From Bradyrhizobium sp. AUGA SZCCT0158 (GTDB taxonomy: Bacteria > Pseudomonadota > Alphaproteobacteria > Rhizobiales > Xanthobacteraceae), in the NCBI RefSeq assembly GCF_018130065.1, contig NZ_JAFCME010000015.1, forward strand, positions 62,001 through 126,000: DNA of 64,000 nt, in the 5' to 3' direction. Shown in pieces: positions 52,818 to 61,848 of the stretch. The notes below the pieces were generated by a model. It did no database searches. It worked only from the letters and a program-made list of their open reading frames with translations, and was not told where the DNA came from. The translations under genes were made by a program, and so were the position numbers. The first letter of the stretch is position 1. Each line of letters opens with the position of its first letter.

Positions 52818-53867
52818 ATGCCGTCGTCATTCCCGCTCAATGCCTGGTACGCCGCCGCCTGGGACGTCGATCTCAAGCACGCGCTCTTCCCCCGTACGAT
52901 CTGCGGCAAGCATGTGGTGATGTACCGCCGCTCCGACGGCCAGGTGGCCGCGCTGGAAGACGCCTGCTGGCACCGGCTGGTGCCGCTGTCGAAAGGCCGG
53001 CTCGACGGCGACACCGTCGTCTGCGGCTATCACGGGCTGAAATACAATGCGCAGGGCCGCTGCACCTACATGCCCTCGCAGGAGACCATCAACCCGTCCG
53101 CCTGCGTGCGCTCCTATCCCGTGGTCGAGCGGCATCGCTTCATCTGGCTGTGGATGGGCGACCCGGCGCTGGCCGATCCGGCGCTGGTGCCTGACATGCA
53201 CTGGAACCACGATCCGGCCTGGGCCGGCGACGGCAAGACCATTCACGTGAAGTGCGATTATCGGCTCGTGGTCGACAATCTGATGGACCTCACCCACGAG
53301 ACCTTCGTGCACGGCTCCAGCATCGGCAACGACCACGTCGCCGAGGCCCCGTTCGACGTCACCCATGGCGAGCGCACCGTGACGGTGACGCGCTGGATGC
53401 GCGGCATCGAGGCGCCTCCGTTCTGGGCCGCGCAGCTGGGCAAGCCCGGCCCGGTCGACCGCTGGCAGATCATCCATTTCCAGGCGCCCGGCACCGTCAA
53501 TATCGACGTCGGGGTGGCGCCCGCCGGCACCGGCGCGCCGGAAGGCGACCGCTCGCAGGGCGTCAACGGTTTTGTCCTTAACACCATGACTCCGGAGACC
53601 GACACGACCTGCCACTATTTCTGGGCCTTCGTCCGCAACCACCGCCTGACCGAACAGAAGCTGACCACCGAGATCCGCGAAGGCGTCTCCAATATTTTCC
53701 GCGAGGACGAGATCATCCTGGAAGCGCAGCAGCGCGCCATGGATGAGAATCCGGACCGCACCTTCTACAACCTCAACATCGACGCCGGCGCGATGTGGGC
53801 GCGGCGCGTGATCGATCGCATGGTGGCCCACGAGACATCGCCGCCGACCGCACAAGCCGCGGAGTGA
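52818..53867 (+). CDS. Rieske oxygenase, vanillate O-demethylase (VanA) type
   Basis: A 349-residue protein with the Rieske motif CWHRLVPL...CGYHGL (Cys50, His52, Cys69, His72) and the mononuclear iron site DNLMDLTHETFVHGSS. The start (LNAWYAAAWDVDLK) and length match VanA-type demethylases, which split the methyl ether of vanillate or related lignin monomers; the exact substrate needs testing. AGTGCAGCC precedes the ATG. It is followed by its regulator (4 bases) and its reductase, an unusual order A-R-B. Confidence 0.93.
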   Translation: MPSSFPLNAWYAAAWDVDLKHALFPRTICGKHVVMYRRSDGQVAALEDACWHRLVPLSKGRLDGDTVVCGYHGLKYNAQGRCTYMPSQETINPSACVRSYPVVERHRFIWLWMGDPALADPALVPDMHWNHDPAWAGDGKTIHVKCDYRLVVDNLMDLTHETFVHGSSIGNDHVAEAPFDVTHGERTVTVTRWMRGIEAPPFWAAQLGKPGPVDRWQIIHFQAPGTVNIDVGVAPAGTGAPEGDRSQGVNGFVLNTMTPETDTTCHYFWAFVRNHRLTEQKLTTEIREGVSNIFREDEIILEAQQRAMDENPDRTFYNLNIDAGAMWARRVIDRMVAHETSPPTAQAAE

Positions 53868-53871
53868 GGCC

Positions 53872-54624
53872 ATGAGCGAACGCGATTCCGAACGCTCGAT
53901 TTCGCAGACGGTGCGGGCCCAGCTCGCGCTGCGCGACATGATCCTGTCCGGGCAGTTGCGGCCGGGCGAGCGCATCTCCGAATTGCAGGCGGTCGAGATC
54001 ACCAACGTGTCGCGGACGCCGGTGCGGCTGGCCCTGGTCCGGCTCGAAGACGAAGGCCTGCTGCAGGCGATCCCCTCCGGCGGTTTCATGGTCAAGGCGT
54101 TCACCGAGCGCGACATTTTGGATTCGATCGAGCTGCGCGGTACGCTGGAAGGCCTCGCCGCCCGCTTCGCCGCCGAACGCGGCGCGAGCGCGCGCAGCCT
54201 CGAGCCGCTGAAGGAATGCCTCGCCGACCTCGATCAGCTGGTTCGCCAGGATCCGGTCTCGGTCGAAGCCTTCTCCGCCTATGTGACCATGAACGCGCGC
54301 TTTCACGCGCTGCTCACCGAACTTTCCGCCAGCCCGCCGCTGATCCGGCAGATCGACCGCGTCTCGGCATTGCCGTTCGCGTCGCCGAGCGGCTTCGTGA
54401 TGGCGCAGTCGGCGCTGCCGGAAGCGCACCAGATCCTTTTGATCGGACAGGACCATCACCGCATCGTGGTGGACGCGATCGAGAACCGCGAGGGCGCGCG
54501 CGCCGAAGCCATCATGCGCGAACATTCGCGCCTCGCCGCACGCAATCTGCGGCTGGCACTGCGCAATCGCACGCATCTCGATTTGCTGCCGGCCCTCGCA
54601 TTGCTCCAATCCCCGGCCGAATAG
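53872..54624 (+). CDS. GntR-family regulator (FCD type, VanR-like)
   Basis: A 250-residue protein: winged-helix part DMILSGQLRPGERISELQAV..ITNVSRTPVRLALVRLEDEGLL (residues 20-72), then an all-helical FCD ligand domain (SIELRGTLEGLAARFAAERG...). It should repress the oxygenase operon until the aromatic acid, binding in the FCD pocket, releases it. It sits between oxygenase and reductase, ATG 4 bases after the oxygenase stop, so it autoregulates the unit. Confidence 0.93.
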   Translation: MSERDSERSISQTVRAQLALRDMILSGQLRPGERISELQAVEITNVSRTPVRLALVRLEDEGLLQAIPSGGFMVKAFTERDILDSIELRGTLEGLAARFAAERGASARSLEPLKECLADLDQLVRQDPVSVEAFSAYVTMNARFHALLTELSASPPLIRQIDRVSALPFASPSGFVMAQSALPEAHQILLIGQDHHRIVVDAIENREGARAEAIMREHSRLAARNLRLALRNRTHLDLLPALALLQSPAE

Positions 54625-54632
54625 GGATCGTC

Positions 54633-55619
54633 ATGCGCTTTGCCGAACAATGGAGCTGGTGCACGGTCGACGCGATCCGTGACGTCACGCCTGGCATCCG
54701 CGAATTCCGCCTGCGCCCGGACGGCGGCGTGGCGCCCTACCCGGCCGGCAGCCATCTCAACGTCGCGGTGCTGATCGACGGGCAGCCCGCACGGCGGTCC
54801 TATTCGCTGGTCGGCGATCGCGATCCGGAAGTGTATCGCATCGCGGTGCGGCTGGCGCCGGACAGCCGCGGCGGCTCGCGCGCGATGTGGAGCCTCAAGC
54901 CGGGCGCGCGGATCGAAATCTCCAATCCAACATCGCTGCTCGATATCGACTGGAACAGGAAAAATTATTGCCTGATCGCGGGTGGCATCGGCATCACCCC
55001 GATATCAGGCATCGCCAGCGCCCTGCACCGCCGGAACATCGACCTGCGCCTGCACTACGCAGTAAAATCGCGCGGCGACGCCGCCTATCTCGACGAATTG
55101 TCGTCCGTACTTGACGACCGACTGGTCGTCCACGCCAGCGACGAAGGCGAGCGGCTCGATCTCGATGCCACCTTCCGCGCACTGCCATCGGACGCGATGG
55201 CCATCATGTGCGGGCCGATGCGGATGCTGGAGGCGGCGCGGCGCGCCTGGAACGAGGCGGGACGAGCGCCCGCCGATCTGCGTTACGAAACCTTCGGCTC
55301 CAGCGGCCTGCTGCCGACGGCGGAATTCCGCGTACGTCTGAAGGACACCGGCGCCGAGCTTGTGGTCTCGCCCAACAGCTCAATGCTCGACGTGCTCAAC
55401 GACGCCGGCTTCGAGGTGATCTCGGACTGCCAGCGCGGCGAATGCGGCGTCTGCGCGGTCGATGTCATCGCCGTCGATGGCGAGATCGACCACCGCGACG
55501 TGTTCTTCAGCGACGCGCAGAAGCAGGGCAACCGCAAGATCTGCCCATGCGTGTCACGCGCCGTGGGCGTGGTCACGATCGACACGCTGTACCGGGCAGA
55601 GGCACCTCTGCGCGGCTAA
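54633..55619 (+). CDS. VanB-type ferredoxin-NAD(P)H reductase
   Basis: A 328-residue protein: FMN/FAD-binding barrel (RRSYSLVG; GGSRAMWSLKPG), NAD domain (CLIAGGIGITPI; MCGPMRML) and a C-terminal plant-type [2Fe-2S] domain with Cys in DCQRGECGVC and a fourth in ICPCVS. It passes electrons from NAD(P)H to the Rieske oxygenase at 52818. The ATG at 54633 is 8 bases after the regulator's stop. Its end overlaps the stop of the convergent GMC gene by 4 bases. Confidence 0.93.
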   Translation: MRFAEQWSWCTVDAIRDVTPGIREFRLRPDGGVAPYPAGSHLNVAVLIDGQPARRSYSLVGDRDPEVYRIAVRLAPDSRGGSRAMWSLKPGARIEISNPTSLLDIDWNRKNYCLIAGGIGITPISGIASALHRRNIDLRLHYAVKSRGDAAYLDELSSVLDDRLVVHASDEGERLDLDATFRALPSDAMAIMCGPMRMLEAARRAWNEAGRAPADLRYETFGSSGLLPTAEFRVRLKDTGAELVVSPNSSMLDVLNDAGFEVISDCQRGECGVCAVDVIAVDGEIDHRDVFFSDAQKQGNRKICPCVSRAVGVVTIDTLYRAEAPLRG

Positions 55620-57247
55620 ACCCGCGCTGCCTCAGGCGCGGCCTTGCCGCGGATCATGTCGGAGGCCTTGTCGGCGATCATCATGGTCGAGGCGTTGAGA
55701 TTGGCCGAGATCATCCGCGGCATGATCGACGCGTCTACCACCCGCAGGCCCTGCAGCCCGTGGACGCGCAGCTGGTCGTCGACGACAGCCCATTTGGTAT
55801 CGGCCGGTCCCATCCGGCAGGTGCAGCCGGGGTGGAACGTGGTGGTGCCGCGCTCGGTGGCCGCGGCGAGAAACTCGTCGTCGCTTTGCACCTTGGGCCC
55901 GGGGAAATCCTCATAGGCGTAATATTGCGACAGCGGCGCGGAAGCGAGCAGCCGGCGCGCCAGCTTCATACCGGCGACGACGACGCGGCGATCGAGCTCC
56001 TCGACCAGATAATTGGTCTGGATGATCGGCGGCGCAAACGGATCGGCCGAGCGGATACGGACAAAGCCGCGGCTTTCCGGCCGCTGCTGCCATGAGGCGA
56101 TGGTCATGCCAGGCTCGTCCTCGAGCTGGCCCTGCACGCCCTCCTTGTAGCTTGCGGGCGTGAATGTCAGCTGCAGGTCGGAGCTTTCGGTGGTCTCGCC
56201 GGAATGCCAGAAGCAATAGACCATGGTCGGCGACAGCGACAGCAGCCCGCGTCGCGTCGTCGCCCATTTCAGCGCCTCGACCCAGAGGCTGAGGCCGCGC
56301 CGAAGCTCGTTAATGGTCTTGATGTTCTTGACGCGCGCGACCGAGCGCGGCGCGTAATGATCCTGCAGGCCCTCGCCGACGCCTGATAGCGCGTGACGCA
56401 CCTCGATGCCGTGCGACTGCAACAGCTCCGGCGAGCCGACGCCGGACAATTGCAACACTTGAGGTGAATTGTAGGTACCGCCGGAGAGGATGACTTCCTT
56501 GTTGGCGCGCACTTCGGTGGGCGTGCCGCCCTTGCCGCCCTTGAGGTAACGGACGCCGACGGCGCGCTTGCCTTCGAAGATGATGTTGGTGACATGTGCA
56601 TGCGTCCGCACATCGACATTCCCGCGTTTTACCGCCGGATGCAGGAACGCGGTCGCGGCGCTGACGCGCAGGCCGTTTTGAATGGTGCGCTGGGCGTAGG
56701 AGACGCCTTCCTGGATCGCGCCGTTGTAATCGGGGTTGCGCGGAATGCCCAGACTCATGGCGCCTGCCATGAATGCCTCGCACAGCGGATCGCGCCAATC
56801 CATGGTCGTGACGGTCAGGCTGCCGTCGCGCCCGCGATAGGTTTCATCGCCCTCGCCGACGCGCCGCTCCAGCCGCCTGAAGTAGGGCAGAATGTCCGGG
56901 TAGCCCCAGCTCCGATTGCCGAGTTGCGCCCAGGTATCGAAGTCCTGGCGCTGGCCGCGGTTATAGATATGGCCGTTGATCGACGACGAGCCGCCGAGCG
57001 TCTTGCCGCGCGGCGCGTAGATGCTGCGGCCGCCGGTCCACGGCCCCGGCTCCTGCTGATACGCCCAGTTGACGCTCTTCATATGGAACGTCTTGATGAA
57101 GCCGGCCGGCAGATGAATGTAGGGATGCCAGTCCTTGCCCCCAGCTTCGAGCACACACACGCGGGTGCCTGCATCTTCGCTCAGGCGATTGGCGAGCACG
57201 CTGCCTGCGGAGCCCGCGCCAATGATCACATAATCGAACGTTTCCAT
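55616..57247 (-). CDS. GMC family oxidoreductase (choline-dehydrogenase type)
   Basis: A 543-residue flavoprotein starting METFDYVIIGAGSAGSVLAN at 57247; a GTG one codon earlier is also possible. GMC motifs: the GxGxxG start, GRGLGGSSSINGHIYNRG-like KTLGGSSSINGHIY, SGGTYNSPQVLQLSGVG, and the late FHPGCTCRMGP with the catalytic His. It oxidises an alcohol at the cell's inner side. The gene for it ends exactly where the reductase ends; it may belong to the same catabolic locus, on the opposite strand. Confidence 0.94.
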   Translation of the reverse strand: METFDYVIIGAGSAGSVLANRLSEDAGTRVCVLEAGGKDWHPYIHLPAGFIKTFHMKSVNWAYQQEPGPWTGGRSIYAPRGKTLGGSSSINGHIYNRGQRQDFDTWAQLGNRSWGYPDILPYFRRLERRVGEGDETYRGRDGSLTVTTMDWRDPLCEAFMAGAMSLGIPRNPDYNGAIQEGVSYAQRTIQNGLRVSAATAFLHPAVKRGNVDVRTHAHVTNIIFEGKRAVGVRYLKGGKGGTPTEVRANKEVILSGGTYNSPQVLQLSGVGSPELLQSHGIEVRHALSGVGEGLQDHYAPRSVARVKNIKTINELRRGLSLWVEALKWATTRRGLLSLSPTMVYCFWHSGETTESSDLQLTFTPASYKEGVQGQLEDEPGMTIASWQQRPESRGFVRIRSADPFAPPIIQTNYLVEELDRRVVVAGMKLARRLLASAPLSQYYAYEDFPGPKVQSDDEFLAAATERGTTTFHPGCTCRMGPADTKWAVVDDQLRVHGLQGLRVVDASIMPRMISANLNASTMMIADKASDMIRGKAAPEAARV

Positions 57248-57276
57248 CACACTTTTTTCTGCCGCGGGCTGAAAAA

Positions 57277-57870
57277 CTACCGCAGTCTATCGTTGAGTTG
57301 ATAATTGAGATGCGCCTTCACCGTCGGCCACTCGCTGGCGATAATGCTGAACACCACGGTATCGCGCAACGTGCCATTCGGCGCGATCACATGGTTGCGC
57401 AAGATGCCATCCTGCTTGGCGCCCAGGCGTTCGATGCCGCGGCGGCTCTGCTGGTTGAAGAAGTGCGTGCGGAATTCTACCGCGATGCAATCGAGCGTCT
57501 CGAAGGCGTGCGTCAGCAACAGCAATTTGCACTGCGTATTGAGGGCGCTGCGCTGCACGCGCTTGGCGTACCAGGTGGAGCCGATCTCGACGCGCCGGTT
57601 GGCGGCATCGACATTCATATAGGTCGTCATTCCCGCGATCTTGCCGTCGGCATCGAACACCGTGAACGGCAGCATCGAGCCTGATGCCTGCAAGCCGAGC
57701 CGGCGATCGATCTCCTTGGTCATGTCTTCCGGCGCCGGCACGAAGGTGTACCAGAGATTCCACAGCTCCCCGTCCCGCACCGCTTCGGTCAGGCCGTCGC
57801 GCTGATCGTGCGACAGCGGTTCGAGCCGCGCGTAAGCGCCGCGAAGGGTAATCGGTTCAAGCCAGGGCAT
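57277..57870 (-). CDS. GNAT N-acetyltransferase (RimJ/RimL type)
   Basis: A 197-residue protein MPWLEPITLRGAYARLEPLS, IAGMTTYMNVDAANRRVEIG, STWYAKRVQRSALNTQCKLLLL, CIAVEFRTHFFNQQSRRGIERLGA: the order of GNAT strands and the QxxGxG-like turn region of RimJ/RimL acetyltransferases, though the canonical QRSGxG is not perfectly kept (RVQRSAL). It acetylates an amine, perhaps a protein N-terminus. It is 30 bases upstream of the GMC gene in the same direction. Confidence 0.88.
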   Translation of the reverse strand: MPWLEPITLRGAYARLEPLSHDQRDGLTEAVRDGELWNLWYTFVPAPEDMTKEIDRRLGLQASGSMLPFTVFDADGKIAGMTTYMNVDAANRRVEIGSTWYAKRVQRSALNTQCKLLLLTHAFETLDCIAVEFRTHFFNQQSRRGIERLGAKQDGILRNHVIAPNGTLRDTVVFSIIASEWPTVKAHLNYQLNDRLR

Positions 57871-57891
57871 TCAGGACTCCGCTCTCTATTC

Positions 57892-57976
57892 CGTCATTGC
57901 GAGGAGCGCAGCGACGAAGCAATCCATTCTTTCTTTGCGTGGCGACATGGATTGCTTCGCTACGCTCGCAATGACG
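57892..57976. repeat. Palindromic repeat, CGTCATTGCGAG family (copy 3)
   Basis: The same arms as at 15417-15500: CGTCATTGCGAGGAGCGCAG against CTACGCTCGCAATGACG and CGAAGCAATCCAT against ATGGATTGCTTCG. Confidence 0.88.
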
Positions 57977-57996
57977 TTGATAGGCTCGTACCTATA

Positions 57997-58923
57997 TCAC
58001 TTATTCAAGAAATTCAGCGGCAGGCCGGGGCGCGGCCAGTCCATCGCGACCAGCTCGCCCTTGCCTGACAGCGTGATGTACGCGGTCTTCAGGTCGGGCC
58101 CGCCAAAGGCGATATTGGTGGTCATGCGGTCGCCGGTCGGCACCTGCTCGACCAGGGTGCCGTCGGGGGCGATCACGGAGATGCAGCCCGAGATCAGCGT
58201 CGCCACGCAGACATTGCCTGAGGCTTCGACCGCGAGCGAGTCGAACATCTGGTAGCCGCCGAGGCCTGTGATCGGCTTGCCGCGTTCACCGCGATAGATC
58301 GGCTCGCGCGGCTTCAGCGTGCCGGACGCGGAAAGTTCGTAGGCCCAAAGCCGCGCGGTCGGCGTTTCGGCGATGTAGACAGTGTTTTCGTCTGGCGACA
58401 GCCCGATGCCGTTGGCCGGCAGTACGCCGTGCACGATTTCGACGATCTCCTTCATGCCGGGCTTGACGTAGTAGACGCCGCCGACATCCATGTCGCGGGC
58501 CCGGCGCTTGCCCAGTTCGGAGAACCACAGGCCGCCGTGCTTGTCGAACACGAGGTCGTTGGGACCCCGCAGCGGATACTCGCCGCATTTGTCGACCACC
58601 GTCTCGACCTTGCCGTTCGAGAGGTCGACGCGCTGGATCGAGCCACCGAGATAGTCATCGGGCTGCGGACCCGGCATGATCACCTTGCCCGTCGGAATCC
58701 AGCTAAAGCCGCCATTGTTGCAGAAATACATTTTGCCGTCGGGGCCAAGCGCTGCGCCATTGGGGCCACCGGGGACTTCCGCGACCACCTCCTTGCGGCC
58801 GTCCGGCCAGATCCGTGTCAGCCGTTTCCCGCGGATTTCGACCAGCACGACCGATCCGTCCGGCATGACTACCGGGCCTTCCGGAAACTCCAGATCGGTG
58901 GCGAGAACGCGGACATTTCCCAT
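57997..58923 (-). CDS. SMP-30/gluconolactonase family protein
   Basis: A 308-residue beta-propeller: LATDLEFPEGPVVMPDGSVV, GGPNGAALGPDGKMYFCNNG, GPNDLVFDKHGGLWFSELG, PANGIGLSPDENTVYIAET. The conserved Glu (FPEGP), Asn (GPNDLVFD) and Asp (LSPDE) ligate the metal of lactonases. It likely hydrolyses a sugar or aromatic lactone. GGGAGGATTTC precedes the ATG at 58923. Confidence 0.93.
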   Translation of the reverse strand: MGNVRVLATDLEFPEGPVVMPDGSVVLVEIRGKRLTRIWPDGRKEVVAEVPGGPNGAALGPDGKMYFCNNGGFSWIPTGKVIMPGPQPDDYLGGSIQRVDLSNGKVETVVDKCGEYPLRGPNDLVFDKHGGLWFSELGKRRARDMDVGGVYYVKPGMKEIVEIVHGVLPANGIGLSPDENTVYIAETPTARLWAYELSASGTLKPREPIYRGERGKPITGLGGYQMFDSLAVEASGNVCVATLISGCISVIAPDGTLVEQVPTGDRMTTNIAFGGPDLKTAYITLSGKGELVAMDWPRPGLPLNFLNK

Positions 58924-59085
58924 GAAATCCTCCCGGCTTTTTATGGCTGCAGGCGGACTCCAAGCTCATTTCCGCACGCGCAACGCTGACGTTGCGTCAT
59001 GTTATGGCAAAGCAGATCACGCTTGCCAAGCAACCGCAGGCCATTGGGACACGCAGGGCTGCCCTGCGGGAGATTGCGTCTGCCC

Positions 59086-59922
59086 CTACTCGCGAACCGG
59101 TATCCATATTTCCAGTCCGCCATTGCCGGTCGCGGGATCGAACTTCTCGTCATAGCGCTCGAAATTCGGCGCGTCGGCGGCTTTCATGCCGGACGCCGGC
59201 AGCCAGTGATTCCAAATCGTGTTGACGGTACGGCGAATGGTCGAGATGTGCTCGGCGTGGGTAAACACGGCGTATTTCTGCTCGGGAATCCGCACCCGCT
59301 GGAATTCGCGCGGCAGGTCGGAGAAATCGGTCACTTCGACGGCGGCGACATAGTCGAAATTGCCAGCATCGTCGGCGTTGCAACAGACGCCATAGGCCAC
59401 CTTGCCGACCCGGCCGGGGACATTGTCGATGGCCTGATTGAAACGCTGCCACAGGCTCGGAATGAAGGCGCCTTCGTTTTCGTGGGTGCAGCGTTCGCCG
59501 ATACCGGCGACCAGCAAGGCCTTGCCGGTCTCGAAACGCGGGGGCTTGAGATGATCGAGCGCGGTTGAAATCATGACGATGGGCTCCTGAAGCTTGAGAC
59601 GATCGAGGCACGTTCCCGATCGGACCATCTCAGGCGTGATGCCGAAATGGTCGCGGAACGCGCGGGTGAAGGCTTCGTGAGAGCTGTAATCCGCATCCAG
59701 CGCGAGGCTGAGAATGTCAGGGGCGCCGTCGCCAAGCGCACGCGCCGCATTGCTGAGGCGACGCGCACGCACATAGCGCATGACCGAATATCCGGTCGCG
59801 GCCGCGAACGCCCGCACCAGATGGAAGCGCGAGACGCCGGCGATCGCGGATATCTCGTCGAGGGTCAACGGCCCGGCGAGATGACTTTCGATGTACCAGA
59901 GCGCCTTCTGGGCTGGATTCAT
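59086..59922 (-). CDS. AraC-family regulator with C-terminal GyrI-like domain
   Basis: A 278-residue protein starting MNPAQKALWYIESHLAGPLT at 59922. The AraC HTH lies at the N-terminus (LDEISAIAGVSRFHLVRAFAAATGYS, then DYSSHEAFTRAFRDHFG), followed by an effector-binding domain of the GyrI/AraC_E_bind kind (VAAVEVTDFSDLPREFQRVRIPEQKYAVFTH). Such proteins sense small hydrophobic cations or drugs. The 19-codon upstream extension is less likely. Target genes are not evident. Confidence 0.9.
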   Translation of the reverse strand: MNPAQKALWYIESHLAGPLTLDEISAIAGVSRFHLVRAFAAATGYSVMRYVRARRLSNAARALGDGAPDILSLALDADYSSHEAFTRAFRDHFGITPEMVRSGTCLDRLKLQEPIVMISTALDHLKPPRFETGKALLVAGIGERCTHENEGAFIPSLWQRFNQAIDNVPGRVGKVAYGVCCNADDAGNFDYVAAVEVTDFSDLPREFQRVRIPEQKYAVFTHAEHISTIRRTVNTIWNHWLPASGMKAADAPNFERYDEKFDPATGNGGLEIWIPVRE

Positions 59923-60057
59923 CGGTGACAGCTTTCTTGTCGAAGCGGCCGCATCATGAACGCTTGCAACGCGCCGCATTTGACCGGCGTTGCTCTCGCG
60001 GCCGCCACAGCGTCGCGGGAACCGCGGGTGTGCTGCGCATCGCCCGGAATGACGGCG

Positions 60058-60408
60058 TTACTTCGCCGCAGCCGGCGCCGCGTCCTTCGCCGGCGCATCG
60101 GCCTTCTTCTTCAATTCTTCCGCCGTCTTCTTCTGCAGATCGTCCACGAACTTCTGCAAGGCGATGACGCTTCCCTTCAACGCCTCGATCTGCCGGTTGG
60201 CGGCATCGAGCTTCTGCTGATTGTCCTGCGTCATCTTGTTGATGGTCTTTTGCAGGAAGTCGACATTGCTCTGCAGGCAGGAGGTGCGCCGCTCCATGGT
60301 TTTTTCGACGGTGCAGATCTCGATGCCGGGAACATCCTGCGCGTAGCTTGCGCATGGCATCAGCAGCGCTGCGACGGCGGCAGCAGTCGTTGCAATCCGG
60401 GCGATCAT
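60058..60408 (-). CDS. Exported coiled-coil protein
   Basis: A 116-residue protein starting MIARIATTAAAVAALLMPCA (signal peptide to SYAQ), after GTGAGGATTGG. Mature part: two Cys (EICTVEKTMERRTSC), then a heptad coil (NVDFLQKTINKMTQDNQQKLDAANRQIEAL), then a charged Ala/Lys-rich end. Possibly a periplasmic oligomer; no known family. Confidence 0.8.
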   Translation of the reverse strand: MIARIATTAAAVAALLMPCASYAQDVPGIEICTVEKTMERRTSCLQSNVDFLQKTINKMTQDNQQKLDAANRQIEALKGSVIALQKFVDDLQKKTAEELKKKADAPAKDAAPAAAK

Positions 60409-60539
60409 CCAATCCTCACTTAGACTTCATTCGGTCAATCACATCAATTTGCTCGTATCAGGCCGCAGGCTGCAGCGATACCACACTGATACCGCATTCA
60501 GGCGGTGAGCTTCCCCTTTATGGGTGTGGATGGACTTTC

Positions 60540-60576
60540 GCCGGGGAACCCAAACGTAAGGTTTGCACGCCCCGGC
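60540..60576 (+). promoter_or_regulatory. Nested hairpin in the leader of the next gene
   Basis: GCCGGGG (60540-60546) pairs with CCCCGGC (60570-60576), and within it CAAAC pairs with GTTTG. It ends 4 bases before the ribosome site GGAGA of the gene at 60593 and may control its translation; no matching riboswitch class is known to me. Confidence 0.5.
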
Positions 60577-60592
60577 AATGGAGATTGAACAT

Positions 60593-60811
60593 ATGGCAAC
60601 GCGCGAGAAGCGGCTGGCACAGTTCGATGGCAACGGGGAACCGCCGCCGGACCGGCCGGTGGAGGTGCTTTGCGAGGATCACAGCGGCACATATCAGTTA
60701 CCGTTCGCCTGCCGCTGGATCGAGGGCCAATGGCGCAACGAGCGGACCGGTGGCGCCCTTGAGGCGACCGTGGTCGGCTGGCGGCTGCCGCGGGTCAGCA
60801 GTCAGGTTTGA
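60593..60811 (+). CDS. Small hypothetical protein
   Basis: A 72-residue protein starting MATREKRLAQFDGNGEPPPD at 60593 after GGAGATTGAACAT; an ATG five codons upstream would overlap this site. VEVLCEDHSGTYQLPFACRW and ATVVGWRLPR are the recognisable parts. It resembles small conserved rhizobial proteins with a hydrophobic-strand core, not named. Codon use normal. Confidence 0.7.
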   Translation: MATREKRLAQFDGNGEPPPDRPVEVLCEDHSGTYQLPFACRWIEGQWRNERTGGALEATVVGWRLPRVSSQV

Positions 60812-60946
60812 CAGTTTTTTTCCGGGGCTAGGCGGTTGCAGGCGCAGCCGCGCGCGCGGCGCATTGTGTCAGAATGCGACGATGTCGCGCGTTGTCCGAA
60901 ACCGCTCTTAAGTTTTGGAACGCGGACGGAACGAATCGCGCCCGAA

Positions 60947-61084
60947 TCACTGCTTGGCGGCTGTACTCCCCTGTTCACGGCTAGATATCGGCTGGAACGT
61001 GATGCGGCGCACCACATGCAGCACCGCCACGATCGGCCGCAACCAGCGGCCGACGACAAGGGTTAATTCCTCCTGGGATGACAT
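60947..61084 (-). CDS. Possible 45-residue small protein
   Basis: MSSQEELTLVVGRWLRPIVA, one apolar segment, then a basic end. AAGGAGATCGTC precedes the ATG at 61084, and it starts 17 bases after the cupin stop on the same strand. Only the ribosome site supports it. Confidence 0.4.
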   Translation of the reverse strand: MSSQEELTLVVGRWLRPIVAVLHVVRRITFQPISSREQGSTAAKQ

Positions 61085-61101
61085 GACGATCTCCTTGGCG
61101 G

Positions 61102-61536
61102 TCACTTCCAGGGTGTCGGCGGCGGCACGTGATCGACGGCCGGGTCCACATCGACGGTCTTGAAGTCGGCCGGGCTGACGATCTCCAGGTACTCCATGTC
61201 TTGCGAGTAGTCGTAGAGGTAGTGCGTGATGCCCGGGCGCTGATGCACGACGTCGCCGGCTTGCACCAGCGTCGACTTGTCCTCGTACATGAAGCGTGCC
61301 CAGCCCTTGGTCATGATCACGATCTGGAATTCGCACAGATGCTTGTGCCAACCGGTGCCTTCTTCAGGCGGCAGATCGGGATTGGCCTTGACCAGATGGC
61401 AGATCACCTGGCCGCCGGTGGCGTCGGCGATACCGAGGTCGCGGTAGAGGAAGAAGTCGCGCAGTCCCCCGCCTTCGAAGTCGGTATCGCCGGGTTTGAC
61501 ATGGGAGAATTTGCTGACGATGGCAGTCTGATTCAT
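61102..61536 (-). CDS. Cupin domain protein
   Basis: A 144-residue protein starting MNQTAIVSKFSHVKPGDTDF at 61536 after GGAGGCTTCA. The cupin motif GTGWHKHLCEFQIVIMTKGWARFMYEDKSTLVQAGDVVHQRPG has the His pair, Glu and later His for a metal, and the end is Pro-rich. A single-domain cupin: possibly a dioxygenase or metal-binding regulator; the substrate is not evident. A small reading frame follows. Confidence 0.88.
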   Translation of the reverse strand: MNQTAIVSKFSHVKPGDTDFEGGGLRDFFLYRDLGIADATGGQVICHLVKANPDLPPEEGTGWHKHLCEFQIVIMTKGWARFMYEDKSTLVQAGDVVHQRPGITHYLYDYSQDMEYLEIVSPADFKTVDVDPAVDHVPPPTPWK

Positions 61537-61848
61537 TGAAGCCTCCACGGTTCTCGTTCGCGAGATCGCGATCACGCAAGGCGTCCAAATTTTCGGCAGC
61601 GTCGCATCGTCGCGTTCACGGCTGCATGCTGCTATGCGAAATCTGCGCCAGTCGCGTTGCACTGCGGCGATCACACCAGTGACCGGCCGAAGCGCTTGAC
61701 GGGAGACTGGAATCCGCGCCCGGTGATTTCTGCCGCAGCGTTGCTGCATCGCGGATGTCAGCGGCGATACACCGCGATGGCACCGGCTTTAAGCAAACCC
61801 TGCCCGAAGCTTGAGCCCGTCAAACGGGCAGCGCCTGGCGCGCGCTGC

